Below are positions 1-5,250 of a stretch of DNA of 5,250 nucleotides, piece by piece. Source of the stretch: Cyanobacteria bacterium M_surface_7_m2_040 (GTDB lineage: Bacteria > Cyanobacteriota > Cyanobacteriia > PCC-6307 > Cyanobiaceae); NCBI GenBank assembly GCA_016882555.1, contig VGPQ01000123.1:1-5250 (forward strand), given 5' to 3'. Each line of letters opens with the position of its first letter. Position 1 is the stretch's first letter. A program made the position numbers and the translations under genes. The notes beneath the pieces were generated by a model, which was not told the DNA's origin, ran no database searches, and was given only the letters and a program-made list of their open reading frames with translations.

Positions 1-2391
1 CAGAAGCAACGCAGCCAGCAACGCCAGCAGCTCGGCGCCCAGCTGGCTCCCCTGGAGGCCGAGCATCAGCAGCTGCAGGAGCGGCTGCGGCAGCAGCTCG
101 AGCGCCTGGCAGAGCTCAGCGATGAGGCCAGCGCCGAGCTCAACAGCAACCAGACCGTGCAGGAGCAGCTCGCCAGCGTCGATGGCGAATGGCAACAGCT
201 GCTCGAAGCGCTCCACAGCGCCCAGCGAAAGGTTCAGGAGCTGGCCGAGGAGCTGGCCCTGCAGCAGCGCACCCGCAACCGCCTAGAGCAGGAGCAGGCC
301 ACGCTCGAGCGCGAGATCGCCCGGCTCGACAGCCGCCGCGAAACCCTGCAGGAGAGCCGCGGCACCGGCGCCCTGCGGATGCTGCTGGAGGCCGGCCTCG
401 AGGGCATCCACGGGCCTGTGGCCCAGCTGGGCGAGGTCGACGAGCGCGTGCGCGTGGCGCTCGAGGTGGCCGCCGGCGCCCGTCTGGGCCAGGTGGTGGT
501 CGATGACGACCGCATCGCCGCCCAGGCGATCGAGCTGCTCAAAACCAAGCGCGCCGGCCGGCTCACCTTCCTGCCGCTCAACAAGATCCGCGGCGGCGGG
601 TCAGGCAGCAGTGGGGCCGCCGCCCTCCAGCGCGGCGGCGCACCGGCCGGTGGTGGTGGCGCGGGTCTGATCGGCAAAGCGGTCGATCTGGTGCGCCACG
701 AACCGGTGTATGCCGAGGTGTTCCGCTACGTGTTCGGCGACACGCTGGTGTTTGACACCCTGGCCAACGCCCGCCGCGAACTGGGCCGCAGCCGCGCCGT
801 GACGCTCGAGGGGGAGCTGCTGGAGAAGACCGGCGCGATGACCGGCGGCAGCCTGCAGCAGCGCAGCGGCCAGCTGGGGTTCGGCCGCAGCAGCGATGGC
901 GATGAGGCCGAACCGCTGCGGCGGCGGCTGCTCGAGCTGGGCGAAAGCCTGGTGGCCTGCGGGCGGCGCGAAGCCGAGGTCAGCCAGCAGCTCGAAACGA
1001 TCCGGCCCGCGTTGCTGCAGCGCCAGCAGCGTCAGGCGGCCCTGGAAGCCGAACGCACCGCCGCCCAGCGCAACCTCACCCCCCACCAGCAGCGCCAGCA
1101 GCAGCTGGAGCAGCGCCTGGCCCAACTGCGATCGGCGATTGCTGCCGACCAGCAGCGCCAGCAGGAGCTCGAGCAGGCTCTGATCCCACTGCAGCAGCAG
1201 CGCGCCACCCTTGAGCAGGCCGAACAGCAGGCCCAGGCCAGCGGCGATGCCGACCGCTGGGCCGGGCTCCAGCAGGAGCTGGAAGCCGCCGATGGGGCCC
1301 TGACGGCCGCGCGCCAGCACCGCGACACCCTGCTGGCCAGCCGCCGTGAACGGGGCCTGGCGATCGAGCGGCTGCGCAGCCAGCTCGAAGCCACCGGCAC
1401 GGATGAACAGCGGCTGGTGGCCGCCGTCGAAGCCCTGGTGGCCGAACGCCAACGCAGGAAAGAGCAACAACAGGCCGATCAACAGCGCCGCGCCGAGCTC
1501 GAAACCCAGCAGGCCGAACTGCAGACCCGCTTCGGCGAGAAACGGCGGCAGCGCGATGCCGCCGAAGCCCAGCTGGCGAGCCTGCGCCAGACCCTGCAGC
1601 AGCAACAGTGGGAGCTCAGCCGCCTGGGCGAGGAGCTGGAGGCCCTGGCCGAGCAGCAGCGCAGCGAAAGCCTGCGGGTGGAGCAGCTGGAGCAGGAGCT
1701 GCCCGACCCTCTGCCAGAGATTCCCGAGGAGGTGCGCAACAACGGGCTCGAGGCCTTGCAGGCCGAGCTGCGCAGCCTGCAATCCCGCATGGAAGCGCTG
1801 GAACCCGTCAACATGCTGGCGCTTGAGGAACTGGAGCAGCTGGAGCAGCGCCTGGCCGAGCTGGAGGGTCGTCTCGAGGTGCTGAGCAAGGAGCGCGAAG
1901 AGCTGCTGCTGCGCATCGAAACCGTGGCAACCCTGCGGCAGGAGGCCTTCATGGAGGCCTTCACCGCTGTCGACGGGCACTTCCGCACGATCTTCGCCGG
2001 CCTCTCGGATGGCGAAGGCCATCTGCAGCTGGAAAACCCGGAATCGCCGCTCGACGGCGGTCTCACCCTGGTGGCCCACCCCAAGGGCAAGGCGGTGCGG
2101 CGCCTGGCGGCGATGAGCGGCGGCGAGAAATCACTCACGGCCCTCAGCTTCCTGTTTGCCCTGCAGCGCTTCCGACCCTCCCCCTTCTATGCCCTCGATG
2201 AGGTCGACAGCTTCCTGGATGGGGTCAACGTCGAGCGCCTGGCTGCCCTGATCGCCAGCCAGGCCGATGAGGCTCAGTTTCTGGTGGTGAGCCACCGCAG
2301 GCCGATGATCGCCGCCTCGAACCGCACCATCGGCGTGACCCAGGCCCGCGGCGCCCACACCCAGGTGGTGGGGTTACCGCCCGCAGCCTGA
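1..2391 (+). CDS. smc: Chromosome segregation ATPase SMC, C-terminal two thirds (5' end outside window)
   Basis: SMC forms the ring-shaped, DNA-bound ATPase of the bacterial condensin complex, usually with ScpA and ScpB, and compacts and segregates chromosomes. The frame is open from base 1 and gives 796 residues; bacterial SMCs are about 1,200, so roughly 400 N-terminal residues with the Walker A head are missing. In window numbering: first coiled coil to about residue 120; hinge about 122-284, ending in GAMTGGS; Gln/Glu/Arg/Leu-rich second coiled coil about 290-600; a Pro-rich break (LPDPLPEIPEE), then the conserved PVNMLALEE (602-610); and the C-terminal head. The head carries the ABC signature MSGGEKS (about 704-710), Walker B FYALDEVD (729-736) with a D-loop, and a switch histidine in VSHRRP (His765). 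The ending GVTQARGAHTQVVGL is typical of cyanobacterial SMCs. Oddities are a Gly/Ala-rich hinge insert (589-666) and a triplicated 21-residue coiled-coil unit (1021-1209). Identity is secure. A GTG at 157 is internal and is not the start. Confidence 0.97.
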   Translation, partial: QKQRSQQRQQLGAQLAPLEAEHQQLQERLRQQLERLAELSDEASAELNSNQTVQEQLASVDGEWQQLLEALHSAQRKVQELAEELALQQRTRNRLEQEQATLEREIARLDSRRETLQESRGTGALRMLLEAGLEGIHGPVAQLGEVDERVRVALEVAAGARLGQVVVDDDRIAAQAIELLKTKRAGRLTFLPLNKIRGGGSGSSGAAALQRGGAPAGGGGAGLIGKAVDLVRHEPVYAEVFRYVFGDTLVFDTLANARRELGRSRAVTLEGELLEKTGAMTGGSLQQRSGQLGFGRSSDGDEAEPLRRRLLELGESLVACGRREAEVSQQLETIRPALLQRQQRQAALEAERTAAQRNLTPHQQRQQQLEQRLAQLRSAIAADQQRQQELEQALIPLQQQRATLEQAEQQAQASGDADRWAGLQQELEAADGALTAARQHRDTLLASRRERGLAIERLRSQLEATGTDEQRLVAAVEALVAERQRRKEQQQADQQRRAELETQQAELQTRFGEKRRQRDAAEAQLASLRQTLQQQQWELSRLGEELEALAEQQRSESLRVEQLEQELPDPLPEIPEEVRNNGLEALQAELRSLQSRMEALEPVNMLALEELEQLEQRLAELEGRLEVLSKEREELLLRIETVATLRQEAFMEAFTAVDGHFRTIFAGLSDGEGHLQLENPESPLDGGLTLVAHPKGKAVRRLAAMSGGEKSLTALSFLFALQRFRPSPFYALDEVDSFLDGVNVERLAALIASQADEAQFLVVSHRRPMIAASNRTIGVTQARGAHTQVVGLPPAA
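1021..1209 (+). repeat. Three tandem 63-bp (21-codon) imperfect repeats inside the smc coiled coil
   Basis: Three consecutive 63-bp units (1021-1083, 1084-1146, 1147-1209) each begin with a codon for R, H or D followed by QQRQ, then Leu-Glu three residues further on. Units two and three share an identical 17-bp stretch (1085-1101 and 1148-1164) and similar sequence after it. The unit length of 21 residues equals three heptads, so adding or losing a unit would keep the coiled-coil register. Convergence from biased Gln/Arg/Leu codon use is possible, but the exact spacing argues for internal duplication. Confidence 0.6.
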
Positions 2392-2399
2392 GCCTGCGG
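2381..2399 (+). terminator. Possible weak hairpin across the smc stop codon
   Basis: CCGCAG (2381-2386) and CTGCGG (2394-2399) form a perfect 6-bp GC-rich stem with a 7-base loop that contains the smc TGA. No T-tract follows (TTGCGCC), so this is not a standard intrinsic terminator. It could slow RNA polymerase or protect the mRNA 3' end, or it may be chance in GC-rich DNA. Read-through from smc into the PRC-barrel gene remains plausible. Confidence 0.2.
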
Positions 2400-2406
2400 C
2401 TTGCGC

Positions 2407-2412
2407 CACAAT
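2407..2412 (+). promoter_or_regulatory. Possible -10 element for the PRC-barrel gene
   Basis: CACAAT lies in the 59-bp gap after smc and is the nearest match there to a TATAAT-type -10 box. It sits 38 bases before the proposed TTG start, which would leave a leader of about 30 nt. I see no -35 match at 16-18 bp. The call rests on one weak motif; the gene could equally be transcribed from the smc promoter. Confidence 0.25.
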
Positions 2413-2450
2413 GGCCCGATGGGTCTGAGCACCTCCCACCACCACAGGAT

Positions 2451-3380
2451 TTGACCTCTTCGATCCCCCCTTCTGCCGATCCGGTCGCCGGCGCACCCAG
2501 CGACCGCCTCTGGCTGCGCTCGGAGCTGATGGGCACCCAGGTCATCACCCGTGACACGGGCCGCCGGCTGGGGGTGGTCGGCGAGGTGGTGGTCGACATC
2601 GACCGGCGCGAAGTGGTGGCCCTGGGCCTGCGCGACAACCCGCTCACCCGCTTCCTGCCGGGCCTGCCCCGCTGGATGCCCCTGGACCGCATCCGCCAGG
2701 TGGGCGATGTGATCCTGGTGGATTCGGCCGATTCACTGGCCGAGGGGTTCAACCCCGAGCGCTACAGCAAGGTGATCAACTGCCAGGTGATCACTGAGGC
2801 CGGCGAAACCCTGGGGCGAGTGCTGGGGTTCAGCTTCGACATCGAAACGGGCGACCTCACCACCCTGGTGCTCGGGGCCGTGGGCGTGCCGCTGTTGGGT
2901 GAAGGGGTGCTCAGCACCTGGGAGCTCACCGTCGAAGAGATTGTCAGCAGCGGCCCGGATCGGATCATCGTCTACGAGGGGGCCGAAGAGAAGCTCAAGC
3001 AGCTCGGCACCGGCCTGCTCGAAAAGCTGGGCATCGGCGGCCCCAGCTGGGAGCAGGAGGAGCGCGAGCGCTACCGCGTCGGCATGGTGCCGGTGGAAAA
3101 TCAGCTGGCTCCTGGAGTGCCCAGCGCCAGCGAACAGCGCCGCATCCAGCCGGCCAGCAATCGCGCCTTCACCTCTGACGACGAGCTCGACTACGTCGAG
3201 GTGGAGGAGCGACGCGAACGGGAACCTCTCCGCCAGCGCCGCTACCTCGATGAGCCCGAACCCGAACGGCGCTATGGCGATGAGCGCGAACCCCGGGGTC
3301 CCCTACCCCGGCGCGAACCCCGCTACGACGGCCGCGAGCCTCTCGACGTTGATCCCGAACCCCTCGACGATCCCTGGTGA
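2451..3380 (+). CDS. PRC-barrel domain protein with charged disordered C-terminal tail
   Basis: This 309-residue protein has two PRC-barrel-like units: about 20-92 (LWLRSELMGTQVITRDTGRRLG through WMPLDRIR and VILVDS), and about 105-178 (VINCQVITEAGETLGRVLGF through STWELTVEEI and RIIVY). PRC barrels are small beta-barrels found in the RNA-processing factor RimM and in the H subunit of photosynthetic reaction centres, where they mediate protein or RNA contacts; no catalytic residues are visible. Residues from about 200 form a tail rich in Arg, Glu, Asp and Pro, with REP repeated four times and RRY twice, probably disordered. There is no signal peptide or membrane segment. TTG at 2451 is chosen because LWLRSEL, upstream of the first ATG (2529), looks conserved; the AGGA before it is only 1 nt away, so the start is uncertain. 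It follows smc by 59 bp on the same strand and may be cotranscribed. The specific role is unknown. Confidence 0.88.
   Translation: MTSSIPPSADPVAGAPSDRLWLRSELMGTQVITRDTGRRLGVVGEVVVDIDRREVVALGLRDNPLTRFLPGLPRWMPLDRIRQVGDVILVDSADSLAEGFNPERYSKVINCQVITEAGETLGRVLGFSFDIETGDLTTLVLGAVGVPLLGEGVLSTWELTVEEIVSSGPDRIIVYEGAEEKLKQLGTGLLEKLGIGGPSWEQEERERYRVGMVPVENQLAPGVPSASEQRRIQPASNRAFTSDDELDYVEVEERREREPLRQRRYLDEPEPERRYGDEREPRGPLPRREPRYDGREPLDVDPEPLDDPW
3284..3322 (+). repeat. 12-bp direct repeat and 7-bp inverted repeat in the PRC-barrel tail
   Basis: GCGCGAACCCCG occurs at 3284-3295 and again at 3311-3322, a 27-bp (nine-codon) period that encodes part of the recurring REP motif. Between and overlapping the copies, CCGGGGT (3293-3299) and ACCCCGG (3305-3311) make a perfect 7-bp stem with a 5-base loop. 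It lies about 70-90 bases before the PRC-barrel stop and beyond the 3' end of msrB on the other strand. No T-run is present on either side, so I do not call it a terminator. It may simply reflect the low-complexity tail. Confidence 0.45.
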
Positions 3381-3395
3381 AGGGCAGGGGCGGGC

Positions 3396-3839
3396 TCAGC
3401 GGGCCTTGAAGTCGAGCGAGAGTGAATTGACGCAGTAGCGCTGCCCGGTGGGCGGTGGGCCGTCATTGAACACATGGCCCAGGTGGGCTTCGCAGTTGGC
3501 ACAGCGGATCTCGGTGCGCACCATGCCGTGGCTGCGGTCTTCGAGGGTGGTGATCGCGCCGGCGCTCACCCCATCCCAAAAGCTGGGCCAGCCGGTGCCG
3601 GAATCAAACTTGGAGTCCGAACTGAACAGCTCGGCGCCACAGCAGATGCAGTGGTACATCCCGTAGGCCTTGTGGTTCCAATAGGCGCCGGTGAAGGCCC
3701 GTTCGGTGCCACCCTGCCGCGTCACGGCGAACTGCTCCGGGGTGAGCCGCTGTCGCCAGGCCTCCTGATCGAGGCTGCGGGCCAGGCCGCTGGGCAGACC
3801 GCAGGCGGATGCAGCCGTGGAGTCGGTGGGATCGCTCAT
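3396..3839 (-). CDS. msrB: Peptide-methionine (R)-S-oxide reductase MsrB
   Basis: MsrB reduces the R epimer of methionine sulfoxide in proteins back to methionine, a cytosolic repair step after oxidative damage and relevant in a photosynthetic cell. The 147-residue product has the full fold: an N-terminal helical segment ([24 protein letters not shown], about 23-46 in broken form), zinc ligands C64/C67 and C113/C116, the SGTGWPSFW loop (80-88), GHVFNDGP (121-128), and the catalytic Cys136 in RYCVNS near the C-terminus. The position that often carries the resolving Cys (SGCGWPSF in many MsrBs) is Thr82 here; Cys13 and Cys66 are the other free cysteines. I chose ATG at 3839; a TTG at 3845, two codons upstream, is in frame. 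No clear Shine-Dalgarno precedes either. It lies 36 bp downstream of the LpxB-like gene, suggesting cotranscription, and converges on the PRC-barrel gene with a 15-bp gap. Confidence 0.96.
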   Translation of the reverse strand: MSDPTDSTAASACGLPSGLARSLDQEAWRQRLTPEQFAVTRQGGTERAFTGAYWNHKAYGMYHCICCGAELFSSDSKFDSGTGWPSFWDGVSAGAITTLEDRSHGMVRTEIRCANCEAHLGHVFNDGPPPTGQRYCVNSLSLDFKAR

Positions 3840-3875
3840 CGCCAAAGGGGGTTGAAACAGCAGCTTGCGCTGACG

Positions 3876-5144
3876 TTAGGCAGCAGGAGCCGGCGGCAGC
3901 AGGTCCTGCACCATCTGGGCCATGGCGCTGACCGCGCCGGGCTGGCCGCGCAGGCTGCGCAGGTCATCGCGCATCCCCTCCAGGCGAGCCGGATGGGCCA
4001 GCCAGTCGGCGGCCTCAGCGGCGATCTGCTCTGGGGTGACCGCCCCCACCCGCTCGGGCACCACCGCCCGCTGTGCGGTGATGTTGGGCCAGGCCAGAAA
4101 ACCCCGGTGCCGCAGCCGCCAGGCCGTGAGCGCCAGCCCCAGCAGCCAGCGCAGCAACGGCAGGCGCGCCACCAGCCCCAGCGCCCCATCCCAGGCCTGC
4201 ATCACCTGCAGATGCTGGGTGGGCACCAACACGATCATCGGCACCCCCAGCGCCCCCAGCTCAGCGGTGTTGGCGCCCACGGTGGTCAGGGCCAGGGCGC
4301 ACTGGCTGAGGAGGCCATGGGCCGGATGGGCTGTGATCAGCTCAATCGTGGTGCCCGCAGGCGTGACCAAGCGCGGGCGCGCACCCGCCTCGAGCGCAGG
4401 GGTGCCGCTGCTGTAGTGACGGTGCAGCGGATTGGCCGGGCCGGCATAGGCAAGCAGGTCCTCGACGCCGGTGGTGGGGGCCAGCGGCAGCAGAAAGCGG
4501 CAACCGGGCCGCAGTGCCGCCAGCCGATCGACGGTGTCCAGCAGAAATGGAACGCCCACCTGCAGCTTGGCCCGCTTGGACCCCGGCAGCAGCGCCACCC
4601 AGTCGCCGGGGGGCAGGGGATCGCTGCTGCGGGCGCTGGCCGACAGATCCGCCATCAGATCACCCACCACCGTGCAGCGCTGGCGCAGGCGGCGAGGCAG
4701 CTGCGCCACCACCGCCGGCCCCATGGCCGCGACGCGGTCATTCCACTGGGGCCAGCGCGCCACCCATTCGGCATAGGTGAGATGGCGGTAGCCCAGGCGC
4801 CGCGAAAGCAGCACCGTCCAGAACTGATCACCGCCCAGGAACACCACCACACCTTGGGCCGACCAGGGCCCAAACCGGCGTGGCCGCAGCAGCAGGCTCC
4901 AGAACCGACGCGCCGGCCGGATACGCTCAAACAGCCCCCATTCCGCGGCGACGCGGTGCTCCACACCGGTGGCGTTGGGGCAGGGCACCAGCACCAGCTC
5001 CAACGACCAGGGGGCACCGGGGCTGCGCGGGCGCAGGGGCATCAAGCGATGCAACTGCTCAGCCAGGGGGCGCACCCAGGTGGTGAGCTCTCCGGGCCCA
5101 TTGCTGACCAGCACGACGGTGGCTGGTGCAGTCGGGCTGGCCAT
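3876..5144 (-). CDS. LpxB-related (lipid-A-disaccharide synthase-like) glycosyltransferase family protein, cyanobacterial type
   Basis: LpxB joins UDP-diacylglucosamine to lipid X to make the lipid A disaccharide at the inner membrane. This 422-residue protein resembles it in order: an N-terminal Rossmann strand and glycine loop VVLVSNGPGEL (10-20), VVGDLMADL (159-167), LLPGSKRAK (185-193, matching the LpxB LLPGSR motif), ALTTVGANTAELGALGVPM (285-303, matching the nucleotide-sugar-binding S/T-G-T-x-x-LE-x-x-x-x-x-x-PM region), and WPNITAQRAVVPE (352-364, matching LPN...VVPE). The Gln that follows this motif in LpxB is not obvious. A hydrophobic, basic stretch (about 325-345) could bind membrane. 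Divergence suggests a related, not identical, reaction; cyanobacteria have a separate LpxB-like family without assigned function, and I place it there. ATG at 5144 is preferred because the frame further upstream is tRNA sequence. It lies 10 bp after tRNA-Leu and 36 bp before msrB, with no Shine-Dalgarno. Confidence 0.85.
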   Translation of the reverse strand: MASPTAPATVVLVSNGPGELTTWVRPLAEQLHRLMPLRPRSPGAPWSLELVLVPCPNATGVEHRVAAEWGLFERIRPARRFWSLLLRPRRFGPWSAQGVVVFLGGDQFWTVLLSRRLGYRHLTYAEWVARWPQWNDRVAAMGPAVVAQLPRRLRQRCTVVGDLMADLSASARSSDPLPPGDWVALLPGSKRAKLQVGVPFLLDTVDRLAALRPGCRFLLPLAPTTGVEDLLAYAGPANPLHRHYSSGTPALEAGARPRLVTPAGTTIELITAHPAHGLLSQCALALTTVGANTAELGALGVPMIVLVPTQHLQVMQAWDGALGLVARLPLLRWLLGLALTAWRLRHRGFLAWPNITAQRAVVPERVGAVTPEQIAAEAADWLAHPARLEGMRDDLRSLRGQPGAVSAMAQMVQDLLPPAPAA

Positions 5145-5154
5145 CAAGAAAAAA

Positions 5155-5236
5155 TGCGGATGGCGAGACTTGAACTCGCAAGGCCGAAGCCACACGCCCC
5201 TCAAACGTGCGTGTCTACCAATTCCACCACATCCGC
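5155..5236 (-). tRNA. trnL: tRNA-Leu (anticodon GAG)
   Basis: The reverse strand folds as a complete 82-nt class II tRNA. The acceptor stem is GCGGATG with CATCCGC and the discriminator base is A. The D arm carries AATTGGTAGA. The anticodon stem is CACGT with GCGTG (one T-G wobble) around loop TTGAGGG, giving anticodon GAG at 5200-5202. The long variable arm contains GGC-TTCG-GCC, and the T arm is GCGAG-TTCAAGT-CTCGC. The long variable arm and GAG anticodon identify leucine; it reads CUC and CUU, and CTC is frequent in these genes. CCA is not encoded: the 3' end is followed directly by TTTTTTC and, 10 nt later, by the LpxB-like ATG. Its promoter lies beyond the window. Confidence 0.97.
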
Positions 5237-5250
5237 GTGATTGCCCCGGC

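Noticed and set aside
1941..1963. 11-bp direct repeat GGAGGCCTTCA within smc.
   Set aside because: It encodes the EAFMEAF segment at the start of the conserved head; repeat-like coding of similar residues explains it.
601..2079. Long open frame (492 codons) on the minus strand, antisense to smc.
   Set aside because: It is the mirror of the smc coiled coil: CAG, GAG and GCC codons read as CTG, CTC and GGC on the other strand, giving a Leu/Gln/Gly-rich product with no stops. No domain is recognisable and smc itself is unmistakable.
2411..2454. ATG codons at 2411 and 2419 as possible starts of the PRC-barrel gene or a leader peptide.
   Set aside because: Both are out of frame with the PRC-barrel gene and hit stops after 5 and 11 codons; the products have no recognisable features.
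3859..3872. Small hairpin just after the LpxB-like stop (CAGC-GCAA-GCTG on the minus strand).
   Set aside because: It has only four base pairs, although with a GNRA-type loop, and no T-tract; too weak to call a terminator or regulatory element.
5145..5204. N-terminal extension of the LpxB-like protein by 20 residues.
   Set aside because: The extension is translation of the tRNA-Leu gene and its spacer; family similarity begins after the ATG at 5144.
3474..5240. Open frame of 588 codons on the plus strand, antisense to msrB, the LpxB-like gene and the tRNA.
   Set aside because: It runs through a tRNA gene and two well-supported genes, and the product is a His/Gln/Gly/Pro-rich low-complexity sequence typical of antisense reading in high-GC DNA.

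Overview
The window looks like a piece of a high-GC picocyanobacterial chromosome (Synechococcus/Cyanobium type). The evidence is the C-terminal region of a cyanobacterial-style SMC protein, a two-domain PRC-barrel protein with the LWLRSEL...TGRRLG opening, and an LpxB-related glycosyltransferase-like protein of the kind known from cyanobacteria. GC-rich, C/G-ending codons run through all the genes, so nothing suggests recent transfer. The assignment comes from protein recognition only and no database search was run.

Layout: 1-2391 (+) is the 3' two thirds of smc, with its start outside the window. It holds part of the first coiled coil, the hinge, the second coiled coil and the C-terminal ATPase head. 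After a 59-bp gap, 2451-3380 (+) encodes a PRC-barrel protein with a charged, disordered tail. It ends 15 bp from the stop of the convergent gene msrB (3396-3839, -). Upstream of msrB on the minus strand is an LpxB-like gene (3876-5144, -), and 10 bp upstream of that is tRNA-Leu(GAG) (5155-5236, -). The last 14 bases hold nothing identifiable.

There are two transcription directions: smc then PRC-barrel on plus, and tRNA-Leu, LpxB-like, msrB on minus, meeting tail to tail. Functionally this is ordinary housekeeping: chromosome organisation, a probable RNA- or membrane-associated adaptor, repair of oxidised methionine, a probable glycolipid or envelope step, and translation of CUC/CUU codons.

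I see no defence system, mobile element, CRISPR array or clearly new system. The points most worth a second look are the very tight tRNA-Leu/LpxB-like junction, the orphan function of the LpxB-like protein, a three-unit 21-residue repeat in the SMC coiled coil, a Gly/Ala-rich insert in the SMC hinge, and an MsrB that lacks the usual resolving cysteine.
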